Source: JBOGWP01 sp050693875 (GTDB lineage Bacteria > Actinomycetota > CADDZG01 > JAHWKV01 > JBOGWP01). Taken from it: 19,428 bases of DNA. Every line of letters begins with the position of its first letter. Within the stretch, counting starts at the first letter, position 1. Under the pieces are notes generated by a model. The model did not search any database, was not told the DNA's origin, and saw only the letters and a list, made by a program, of their open reading frames with translations. A program made the translations under genes and the position numbers. Of this stretch, positions 8,460 through 14,905 are shown piece by piece. The stretch lies in contig JBOGWP010000187.1 of NCBI GenBank assembly GCA_050693875.1, positions 1-19,428 of the forward strand. Reading direction: 5' to 3'.

Positions 8460-8669
8460 ATGACACCGGTGGTGCGGATCGAGGATCTGATTGATGCTCA
8501 GGGCATTGCAGATCTCCTGGGCCTCGCTCAACGCAATACGGTGAGCGCCTATCAGCGCAGGTATGCGGACATGCCGCGCCCGGTGGTTGTTATGGGGAGA
8601 GGTCGAACGCTGTTGTGGCTGCGTTCGGAGGTGGAAGCCTGGGCGCGTAGCGCCGGACGGATTGCATAG
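8460..8669 (+). CDS. AlpA/excisionase-like helix-turn-helix protein
   Basis: A 69-residue DNA-binding protein. I chose the ATG at 8460 rather than a longer in-frame start because it follows the -10-like TATACT and begins the recognisable domain. The sequence IDAQGIADLLGLAQRNTVSAY is a MerR/AlpA-type helix-turn-helix, followed by the wing-like MPRPVVVMGRGRTLLWLRSE and a closing helix VEAWARSAG, the normal length and order for this family. Such proteins act as excision directionality factors or as regulators of the neighbouring recombinase. It is divergent from the recombinase-like gene, with 127 bases between the starts. There is no Shine-Dalgarno site upstream, in keeping with a leaderless mRNA. 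Confidence 0.82.
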   Translation: MTPVVRIEDLIDAQGIADLLGLAQRNTVSAYQRRYADMPRPVVVMGRGRTLLWLRSEVEAWARSAGRIA

Positions 8670-8694
8670 GCGCTGACAGCGAAGCCTGGCCAAG

Positions 8695-8720
8695 CACCCC
8701 CCTCCCGAGGGAGGGGGGTG
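8695..8720. terminator. 12-bp perfect hairpin after the AlpA-like gene
   Basis: CACCCCCCTCCC (8695-8706) and GGGAGGGGGGTG (8709-8720) are exact reverse complements with only two bases between them, so the RNA hairpin would have about 11 pairs and a four-base loop. It starts 25 bases after the stop codon. No T-run follows, so it would be a U-tract-less terminator. The C-run/G-run is strand-asymmetric. Confidence 0.65.
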
Positions 8721-9005
8721 TGCGGCAGCGGGGAGGTGGGTTTACGCGACTCGGCCGGAGGCAGACCCGGCAGGACACAACCCAACACCGAGAAGAGGCG
8801 AAAAACGCGGGAGAGCAGATCCCGCTGCGGGCTCAGCAGCTACCGGAAACTCAGGCTAGCCGCCCCACCCCGAAGGCCGTTGATAAACTACATTGATGTA
8901 AGTAAACCTTCGCTCGGTGAGGTGTTCTGTGTCTCTGCCTGGAACCATCGCGGCAGGCCTGGCCGGGTCGACCGTCGTCACATCCGAACCTTTTGCTGAC
9001 CCGTC
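8721..9005. other. Intergenic region upstream of the hmdU-kinase-helical-domain gene
   Basis: No gene is visible. An AT-rich patch at about 8879-8907 contains the 12-bp near-palindrome TACATTGATGTA (8889-8900), flanked by TAAAC on the left and GTAAAC on the right. TTGATA at 8880-8885 followed after 17 bases by TAAACC is a possible weak promoter for the gene starting at 9006, and the palindrome would lie between its two boxes. Confidence 0.4.
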
Positions 9006-10034
9006 GTGAGCGAGGGCTCGGCGAAGAGGATCGTCGCGGGGCGACATGTGCTCCGGACGACGCAGGCGTTCTGTTCCTACTGGCGATTGGCGGCTGAGCG
9101 TCAGCGGATTTTTTATCGCCGGCTTCGGCAGGAGCCGCCCCCGTGGACCGACGATCCGGTCCTAGCGGCGCATCGCTTCACGAACGCCTACCGAGCCTCG
9201 GATCGCGTGAGCCAGTTCCTGATCAACGAGGTGATCTACGGGACCCGAGTGGACGAGCGTTCAACCGTGCTGCGGGTCTTGCTCTTTAAGATCTTCAACC
9301 GAATCGAGACCTGGCGCTATCTCGAGGACAGCTTCGGGCCGATCACAGCGGCGAGCTTCGACGCCGGTCGCCTGACGCAGCTGCTCGATGTCCGCCTCGC
9401 CAGCGGAGACCGTCTGTACTCGGCGGCTTACATCATGCCGAGCCCGAAGCTCGGGGCAGACCGGAAGCACGCGAACCATCTGCGGCTTCTGGGTCGATTG
9501 TTAATCGATGGAACGGTGGACGAGCTGGGTGGGGCGTCGAGTCTGGAGGAGCTGTACTCGATCCTCGTGGGCGTGCATTCGTTCGGGAAGTTCCTGGCCT
9601 TCCAGTTCGCCATCGACCTGAACTACAGCGCCCTGTACCCATTCTCCGAGATGGATTTTGTCGTGGCCGGGCCCGGCGCCCACGACGGAATCACCAAGTG
9701 CTTCGTCGACACCGATGGTCTCGATGCCGAGGACGTTATCCGAGCCGTCGCCGACGCGGCTGAGGACTGTCTCGCCGACCTCGGCATCGAGTTCGAGTCG
9801 CTGTGGGGTCGTCCTCTTCAGCTTATCGACTGTCAGAACCTGTTCTGCGAGGTGGACAAGTACGCTCGGGTGGTTCATCCCGAGCTGCTGGGCTGTAGTG
9901 GCCGGACCCGTATCAAGCAGCGGTACATCCCGAACCAGGCGCCTCTTGCCGTGGGTTACCCACCGAAGTGGGGCATACAGACCGCCCCAGTCGGCGTACC
10001 CGTGGACCAGCGGTTGCAGCTACAGCTCGCCTGA
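9006..10034 (+). CDS. Stand-alone 5-hmdU-kinase-helical / thymine pyrophosphorylase-type protein
   Basis: A 342-residue protein matching, by recall, the alpha-helical family that in phages accompanies or is fused to the 5-hydroxymethyl-dU DNA kinase (HMUDK_hel) and the alpha-glutamyl/putrescinyl-thymine pyrophosphorylases. Characteristic blocks are FCSYWRLAAERQRIF (22-36), RFTNAYRASDRVSQFLI (57-73), LFKIFNRIETW (93-103), DLNYSALYPFSEMDFVV (204-220), GPGAHDGI (222-229), IDCQNLFCEVDKYARV (274-289) and RTRIKQRY (300-307). No P-loop kinase domain is present, so it is the helical enzyme alone. In phages these enzymes act on hydroxymethyl-uracil in DNA to build hypermodified thymines; the activity here is unknown. 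The start is GTG at 9006, with no clear Shine-Dalgarno; GTG at 9048 is an alternative. It converges on the MazG gene with only 30 bases between the stops. Confidence 0.8.
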   Translation: MSEGSAKRIVAGRHVLRTTQAFCSYWRLAAERQRIFYRRLRQEPPPWTDDPVLAAHRFTNAYRASDRVSQFLINEVIYGTRVDERSTVLRVLLFKIFNRIETWRYLEDSFGPITAASFDAGRLTQLLDVRLASGDRLYSAAYIMPSPKLGADRKHANHLRLLGRLLIDGTVDELGGASSLEELYSILVGVHSFGKFLAFQFAIDLNYSALYPFSEMDFVVAGPGAHDGITKCFVDTDGLDAEDVIRAVADAAEDCLADLGIEFESLWGRPLQLIDCQNLFCEVDKYARVVHPELLGCSGRTRIKQRYIPNQAPLAVGYPPKWGIQTAPVGVPVDQRLQLQLA

Positions 10035-10064
10035 TTCGGCTGGCCTTCGGGTCACGTCCGGCGA

Positions 10065-10970
10065 CTACGGTGTGGCCACCGTGCCGGGGAGCGGCCGCGC
10101 GTAGGTGAGGGTCCGATCCTCGAGGTGCGCGGTTAGGACGCCGCCGCGGTTCGCAACGACCTGGCGGAAGACCTCATAACCGGCGAGGATCGTGGCGTGC
10201 CAGTCGGCCGCTGACCGGGCTGCGACTTCAAGGTGTGAGGTCATCTTCATACAAGTCTTGAGCACGCTGGGCGGGACGTGGGCCAGGCTGGTGAAGAAAC
10301 TGTGCTCAGCGGCCACGGTGAACACGTAGGCGGTGAGCCCTTCCTCGATGGCGGCGGCGCGTCCACCGTCTTGGACACGGTCGACGCTTGGGAGTTCTGC
10401 CCGCTTGCACCGCAGGAGCCGGCGCAGCACCGGCGACCAGCCGAGCACCGCCATGTGGGCGAGGTGGAACACGTCGTGGTACCGGTAGTTGTCGTTGTGC
10501 TCGCTGTTGTCGTCGAGGGGGTCGCCGACCGGCTGATCGCCCCGGAACATTCGCACCCGTTGCAGGGTCTCTCCCCGGTCGGTCGTCTCCTGGGTCTCGA
10601 CAAAGGTGACCGTCAGCCAGGCGGGAAGCTGCTGATCTGCCGGCGCGTCCTTGTCGAGGCGCTCTTGAGGCGAAAGACGCTCTGGAGCAAGGAATAGACC
10701 GCGTGTCTTTGTCAGGTTGGATTGAGCTATCTCGCCGAGGTCGAAGCCGTTATAGCGAGCCAGGGCAGCCGCGTACCAGAGGATGTCCCCGAGCTCCTCA
10801 TGGACCTCCTCGCGAAATGCACGATACCCAGTCTTGTCTCGTTCGCGCTTCTTGTACTCGGCGATGAGCTGGCCGACTTCACCGGCGAGGCCAAGCAACG
10901 GCAGAAGGTCGCCTCCGCCGGTCAGGACATCGGTCTCTCCCGCTTGGACTTGGTAGTCGTTGATGTTCAC
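10065..10970 (-). CDS. MazG-type nucleotide pyrophosphohydrolase with C-terminal helical domain
   Basis: A 301-residue protein. I chose GTG at 10970 because GGAGGAGGGG lies just upstream and the codon overlaps the stop of the papain-like gene (TAGTG), which implies translational coupling. The first 95 residues form a MazG-like fold: LLGLAGEVGQLIAEYKK, then FREEVHEELGDILWYAAALA, then NLTKTRGLF. The metal-binding ExxD (Glu59, Asp62) is present, but in the preceding ExxE (Glu31) the second Glu is Gln34, so metal binding may differ. Residues 115-301 form an extra domain with NYRYHDVFHLAHMAVLGWSP and EEGLTAYVFTVAAEH, rich in His and acidic residues, which I cannot assign. MazG proteins hydrolyse (d)NTPs to NMPs; in this operon it could provide or remove a nucleotide substrate. 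It is the last gene of the leftward operon. Confidence 0.82.
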   Translation of the reverse strand: MNINDYQVQAGETDVLTGGGDLLPLLGLAGEVGQLIAEYKKRERDKTGYRAFREEVHEELGDILWYAAALARYNGFDLGEIAQSNLTKTRGLFLAPERLSPQERLDKDAPADQQLPAWLTVTFVETQETTDRGETLQRVRMFRGDQPVGDPLDDNSEHNDNYRYHDVFHLAHMAVLGWSPVLRRLLRCKRAELPSVDRVQDGGRAAAIEEGLTAYVFTVAAEHSFFTSLAHVPPSVLKTCMKMTSHLEVAARSAADWHATILAGYEVFRQVVANRGGVLTAHLEDRTLTYARPLPGTVATP

Positions 10971-11722
10971 TAGGGTGCCCCTCCTCCGCTCGGGGGTGTG
11001 ACTGCCAGTGACGTCGGGTCGATCGCGGCGGCCTGGACGGCGAAGGCGATCAGGTAGTCCAACGGCAGCCAGCCGTAGCCGCCTGCGCCCCAGCCCGACC
11101 CCCAACTGTTCCGTACCAGGAGCCGCCGCTGTGTTCCGGCGGCGTTGGTGGCAGCGCCGACAGCAAGGATGGCGTGGTAGTCGCTCGCCGGTGCGGTGAG
11201 CAAAGGGACGGTTATCTCGCCATCGAGTGCGGGATAATTGAACTCTTTGGTGAGTTCAATGACCAGGATGACGGGGAGCTCGGCGGCGAGCGCGTCCTCG
11301 ACAAGGGTCTCGATTCCGTCGTGGGAGAGTGGGGTGTCGATGGTGGTACCCCGATACCAGGGTGCCGTGGCGGCGCTTGCCGGCTCGGGTTCGGTGCCAT
11401 CGCCGAGGCTCTGGTTGTACGGCCAGCAAGTCTCGACGGTCTGGCCCTTGACCTCGAGCGCGGCTCCACCGGCGGCCAGCGTCGTTCCACCGTGCCCAGC
11501 GCCGCCGTGGTGGAGGCAGTGCTGCCACAGCGGCTCGGTGGCGAGCATCTCGGCACCGGGCGCGGCCAGCCGGCTTCGGGTTGCCTCGTGGGCTGCGGAG
11601 AGGGAGAAGGGGACGCACAGTGGGCGCGGACCTTGCGCTCGTACCGCTGAGGCAAGGAGCGGACGAAGGTCAGAGGCCGGTCGGGAGCGGCTGGCGGCGA
11701 GACGTTGGGCATGAGAGGTCAT
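10970..11722 (-). CDS. Papain-like (C1 family) cysteine protease
   Basis: A 250-residue protein with the C1 catalytic layout. Gln30 (oxyanion hole) and Cys36 (LCVPFSLSAAHEA) are six residues apart, as in papain (Gln19/Cys25). His183 lies in SDYHAILAVGA, and Asn205 in RNSWGSGWGAGGYGWLPLDY, the classic NSWG block. There is no signal peptide or long propeptide, so it should act in the cytoplasm and be formed as a ready enzyme, which makes a separate inhibitor necessary. The gene just upstream in the operon encodes a chagasin-like domain, a known type of inhibitor of this protease family. There is no strong Shine-Dalgarno before the ATG at 11722. It is 22 bases after the ImmA/IrrE-chagasin gene and one base overlaps MazG. 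Confidence 0.88.
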   Translation of the reverse strand: MTSHAQRLAASRSRPASDLRPLLASAVRAQGPRPLCVPFSLSAAHEATRSRLAAPGAEMLATEPLWQHCLHHGGAGHGGTTLAAGGAALEVKGQTVETCWPYNQSLGDGTEPEPASAATAPWYRGTTIDTPLSHDGIETLVEDALAAELPVILVIELTKEFNYPALDGEITVPLLTAPASDYHAILAVGAATNAAGTQRRLLVRNSWGSGWGAGGYGWLPLDYLIAFAVQAAAIDPTSLAVTPPSGGGAP

Positions 11723-11744
11723 CGGACTCGTTGCGCGCCGCGGC

Positions 11745-13133
11745 TCAGTCGGCGTTGGGATCGTCGATCCCGCCGGCTCGCGTATGGAGCTTGCGGTCTC
11801 GCACCGCGCCGACCCACGCTTCCTCGCTGTCCTCTACGAGCTGGTCGATCGAGAATCCAAGGGGGCGGGGCTCGACGAGGGCATGGAGGACGAATTCCTC
11901 GACAGCGGGCGCCTGGCTGTAGGGGCTGCGGTGCTGTAGGCGCAGCGTCTTGGGGCCAGCTTCGGGGAAGCCGATGCCGAGGAGCCGGCGCCCCGTGGCT
12001 GCGATCAACGGCTCGGGATCGGAGCGACCCGCCGCGAGACCGCTGTCGTCGGTCAAATCAACCGGTGATTGCCCTGGCCCCGCGTCGAGATGTCCGGTCG
12101 CGACGGCGAGTCGGGCGCGTCGCGCGTCCCGGGCCCGCTGTGACGTCCCGCCTCGCCCTGGGAGGTAGGCGTCGCCCACAACTGCTACCCCTCCGTGCAG
12201 CGTTCGCGCGGGGGCGGAGCTGGCAGTTTGGTCCGCGGGGTGGTGCCTAACTCGATCGATCGCCGCGGTCGGGGCGCTGCCTCGTCGGGCCGTTCGAGCC
12301 GAGGCGAGGAAGCGGTCGGCTGCCATCGGCACTTCGTGCGGAGAGTGTTGACCCCCGAAAGGTGGCGGTTCCGGCGCCGTGACCACCTCGGCCACCTCAT
12401 CGTCGAACATCCACCGGTAGCCGCAACTCGGGTTCTCGGGCAGAGAAATGACCACCTCATCATCGGCGCGGAGCGAGATGGCCTGGTCGTTCCATGCTTC
12501 GTCCACGGGCCAGACGTCGGCGTAACCGTTGACGGGTCGCCGGCCGCCGGCCAGCTCGCTCTTGACGACGATCGGCCGGACTCGCAGCAGCGACGTGGAG
12601 TCCGCCCCTGTGATGACCTCCAGGTTGGCGAGCTGGCGCACTGCGGCTTGGTAGCTCACTCCTGCTTCACGGGCGACAAAGTAGGCGTCCCTTGGCCCGA
12701 CTGGCCCGTGGACGCCCACCCCGATCCTCGCCAACAGTGAAAGAACAAGCGGTGCGGGCATCAAGAGGTTGGCAGCGAACACTTGGGCTAGGCGCTCTCG
12801 CTCCTGGGATGTCGCGCCGAACACGTGCTCTTCGCCGTCAAGGGCCAGGCCATGCCCGTGCTCAAGACGCCAGTGGCCCAGTTCGTGGGCAGCGGTGTAG
12901 CGCTGCACCGCGATCGAACGCCGATCGGTGATGAGCACACCCCCGCTGCCCTCGGGTACGAACGCGCCGAGCAGCCCATCCAGCGGCATGAACGTGAGCC
13001 AGAGGCCGACGTCCTCGCACATCGAGAAGACGTCAACATGGCGAGTCGCGTCGACGCCTAGCTCGTCAAGCAGTCGTCCGGCGGACTCCGCCGCCTGAAG
13101 CGAGCGCTGCCACGCTTTCCCCGGCGGCCGCAT
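11745..13133 (-). CDS. ImmA/IrrE zinc protease fused to a chagasin-like protease-inhibitor region
   Basis: A 462-residue protein. Residues 1-190 are an ImmA/IrrE-type metallopeptidase: AAHELGHWRLEHG holds the HExxH zinc motif (83-87), and ERLAQVFAANLLMP supplies the third ligand (about Glu113). Residues 215-260 carry DDEVVISLPENPSCGYRW, the first signature loop of chagasin (I42) inhibitors of papain-like proteases. Residues 378-420 resemble the second half of the same fold (TGRRLLGIGFPEAGPKTLRL, HRSPY). The stretch between (about 260-375) is Arg/Ala/Pro-rich and unlike either; it may be a linker, a degenerate second copy or a locally shifted frame. ImmA/IrrE proteins usually cleave an adjacent XRE repressor, and that gene is directly upstream, overlapping by TGATG. 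The inhibitor part probably restrains the downstream papain-like enzyme. Confidence 0.82.
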   Translation of the reverse strand: MRPPGKAWQRSLQAAESAGRLLDELGVDATRHVDVFSMCEDVGLWLTFMPLDGLLGAFVPEGSGGVLITDRRSIAVQRYTAAHELGHWRLEHGHGLALDGEEHVFGATSQERERLAQVFAANLLMPAPLVLSLLARIGVGVHGPVGPRDAYFVAREAGVSYQAAVRQLANLEVITGADSTSLLRVRPIVVKSELAGGRRPVNGYADVWPVDEAWNDQAISLRADDEVVISLPENPSCGYRWMFDDEVAEVVTAPEPPPFGGQHSPHEVPMAADRFLASARTARRGSAPTAAIDRVRHHPADQTASSAPARTLHGGVAVVGDAYLPGRGGTSQRARDARRARLAVATGHLDAGPGQSPVDLTDDSGLAAGRSDPEPLIAATGRRLLGIGFPEAGPKTLRLQHRSPYSQAPAVEEFVLHALVEPRPLGFSIDQLVEDSEEAWVGAVRDRKLHTRAGGIDDPNAD

Positions 13134-13564
13134 CAGGACTCAGTCTCGCCGCTCCGCCCTCGTGAGCTCGGTTTGCCCGCGGCGGCGAGGAACTCTGCGA
13201 AGCGCAAAACCTGCTGCCGATCACGGGCTGAGAGGGATTCGGTAGCCCGAAAGAGTGGTTCAGCATCGCTCAGCTCGATGTCGTCTTCGCCGAGGAGCCA
13301 GTTCACGGGCTTGCGATAGATGCGGGCCAGTCGACGCACCTCGAGCCCAGACACTCGTCGTTTGCCCGATTCGAGGGCCGAGACGCTCGCCCGGGGGATC
13401 CCAAGCGCCGAGGCCACGTCCTCTTGCAGGAGCCCGACATATTCGCGCGCCTCCTTTAGGCGCGCGCCGATCTTCACTTGCTCTTCGCTGTCGTCGACCT
13501 CGGCCTCCGTAAGAACCTCGTCCGATGGGTCGGACGGTGCCTTGGGTTGCTTTGGATCAGCCAC
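13133..13564 (-). CDS. XRE-family helix-turn-helix regulator
   Basis: A 143-residue protein. A charged, flexible N-terminus (about 30 residues, Pro and acidic-rich) precedes a standard XRE/Cro helix-turn-helix at about 31-93 (IGARLKEAREYVGLLQEDVA, ALGIPRASVSALESGKRRVS, then LARIYRKPVNWLLGED), followed by a helical tail (SARDRQQVLRFAEFLAAAG). It overlaps both neighbours: its start lies eight bases inside the AcpS gene, and its stop shares a base with the ImmA/IrrE start. XRE plus ImmA/IrrE is the arrangement of SOS-independent phage and ICE repressors (ImmR/ImmA of ICEBs1) and of the DdrO/IrrE damage response, so it is the likely repressor of the operon and the likely cleavage target of the metalloprotease. 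The palindrome at 15258-15272 is a candidate operator. Confidence 0.9.
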   Translation of the reverse strand: MADPKQPKAPSDPSDEVLTEAEVDDSEEQVKIGARLKEAREYVGLLQEDVASALGIPRASVSALESGKRRVSGLEVRRLARIYRKPVNWLLGEDDIELSDAEPLFRATESLSARDRQQVLRFAEFLAAAGKPSSRGRSGETES

Positions 13565-14045
13565 GGTTCCTCCCTTCGTAGGCGGTGATTGCGGTGTCGA
13601 CCACGGTCATGGAAAGTGACGACGCGATGGCGATCGCCGCGGCCCACCCGCCATCGTGGGTCAGCGAGACGTGCCAGGTAGTGATCCTCCTCCGGCTGGC
13701 CATGGCGCGTGCTCCACGATGAAGCTCGACCCGTGGAGCGCCTGAGGAATCGGTGATGATCTCGACGTCCCGGGGATCCAGATCGCCGATGCCGCGCTGG
13801 AGGACTTTCATGACTGCCTCTTTGGCCGCCCACTTGCCCGCGAGCCCTTCGGCTTGGGCGTTGGCCTCTCGTTGTTCTCGGGGTGTCCATGCGGCATCGA
13901 CGAATGATTGCCCACCGACTGCAACGAGTCGGAGGAGCGGTCCGACTTCCACCAGGTCTATGCCGATACCCACCGCCTGGTCGGCAAGCTCGGCGGTTTC
14001 TTGCCAGATCGATTGGAGGGCGCACAGCGGCGAGGTGGCGGTCAC
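13557..14045 (-). CDS. Holo-ACP synthase-type phosphopantetheinyl transferase
   Basis: A 162-residue AcpS-type enzyme that would transfer 4'-phosphopantetheine from CoA to the serine of a carrier protein. The magnesium-binding GIGIDLVEV (Asp30) and AGKWAAKEAVMK (Lys75-Glu76) match the two AcpS signatures, followed by DVEIITDSSGAPRVEL and the C-terminal WHVSLTHDGGWAAAIAIA. It is about 25 residues longer at the N-terminus than typical AcpS; GTG at 14045 overlaps the stop of the thymidylate-synthase-like gene (GTGA) and is the coupled start. Since a carrier-like protein is encoded two genes upstream in the same operon, it is probably a dedicated modifying enzyme rather than the housekeeping AcpS of fatty acid synthesis. 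Confidence 0.85.
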   Translation of the reverse strand: MTATSPLCALQSIWQETAELADQAVGIGIDLVEVGPLLRLVAVGGQSFVDAAWTPREQREANAQAEGLAGKWAAKEAVMKVLQRGIGDLDPRDVEIITDSSGAPRVELHRGARAMASRRRITTWHVSLTHDGGWAAAIAIASSLSMTVVDTAITAYEGRNRG

Positions 14046-14905
14046 GGACGGACTCCAGCGCTGACCGAGGCATTTGATTCGAGTGCGGCCCGAGCGGCGC
14101 TGGCCAGATCGAGAGCCCGGGGTCGGCCCTGAGTGTCCGCCAGCGTCGCGTGGACCACGAGCTCGCCGAGCTCGTTACCGGTCTGCTGGCAGAGAAACTG
14201 CATGAGCCACGACAGCCCCAGCAGGTTGCCGTAGGCCTTGTCGATCAGGTACTGGTGCCGGTAGACGGCCGTCGCGTGCAGGCGACCTCGGTGCAAGGTC
14301 AGATCGACATGTGTGAGGCAGGGGAAGCCCCGGGTTCGTCGGTCGTTCGGTGCGTACACCTGCAGGCCGCGCAGCTCCTCTTCGTCAGCGAGCGCGTCGG
14401 CAGCCACGTCGATGTCGAGGGCGTTATGGGTCTGGCGGCCAGCCGCCTGCTCGCCGCGTAGACGGTCGATCCTTGCCGCGAGTTGGTTCACCCCGCCCGC
14501 CTCCTTACCCGGCCACGAGATCATGCGAGAGAAGTACGTGCCGCTCTTGTTGGCGTTGACGGTACGCAGCAGCGGCAACATCCCGATGTAGACCTCGTAG
14601 AGTCCTGCGGCGGCGGCGTCAAGCGCCATGCGTTCTGCTGCTGACAGATGCGGCGACCAATCCAGTCCGGGGTCTGGGTAGAGCGACCTCGGGAAGATCG
14701 TCTCCGCCACGGTGTCGACAGACTGTGCACCGGCCCCGTCAAGAGCGTCGTCAAGGACTCGCCGGATCGAATCGATCTCGGTGCCTGGTTCGGTGACAGC
14801 GGAGATCACGTGGACCGCTCGTCCGTCGTCGGTCTCAGCAGTTCGTTCCAACGACAGCAGCCAGGCCTCGCTGACCGAGCCCACCGCGGGCAGCAGCTCG
14901 CTCAT
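14042..14905 (-). CDS. Thymidylate-synthase-fold enzyme (diverged)
   Basis: A 287-residue protein with the thymidylate synthase pattern in its C-terminal two thirds. FPCLTHVDLTLHRGRLHATA carries the nucleophile Cys196; YRHQYLIDKAYGN follows with Arg216 and Asn227. The spacings Cys-Arg (20) and Cys-Asn (31) equal those of Cys146, Arg166 and Asn177 of E. coli ThyA. The preceding YFSRMISWPG and NQLAARIDRLR match the Y...G...DQ...I..L region. Other substrate residues differ: the RSxD motif reads RHQY, and the GDTHLY block that holds the ribose reads ADTQGR. It is therefore probably not a housekeeping enzyme; it could make a 5-substituted pyrimidine nucleotide or bind one. It overlaps both neighbours by four bases. 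The assignment is by motif; it is not a close relative of ThyA. Confidence 0.72.
   Translation of the reverse strand: MSELLPAVGSVSEAWLLSLERTAETDDGRAVHVISAVTEPGTEIDSIRRVLDDALDGAGAQSVDTVAETIFPRSLYPDPGLDWSPHLSAAERMALDAAAAGLYEVYIGMLPLLRTVNANKSGTYFSRMISWPGKEAGGVNQLAARIDRLRGEQAAGRQTHNALDIDVAADALADEEELRGLQVYAPNDRRTRGFPCLTHVDLTLHRGRLHATAVYRHQYLIDKAYGNLLGLSWLMQFLCQQTGNELGELVVHATLADTQGRPRALDLASAARAALESNASVSAGVRP

Noticed and set aside
11174..11714. Plus-strand frames opposite the papain-like gene
   Set aside because: The minus strand has the complete Gln-Cys-His-Asn protease motifs and operon overlaps; the plus frames have none.
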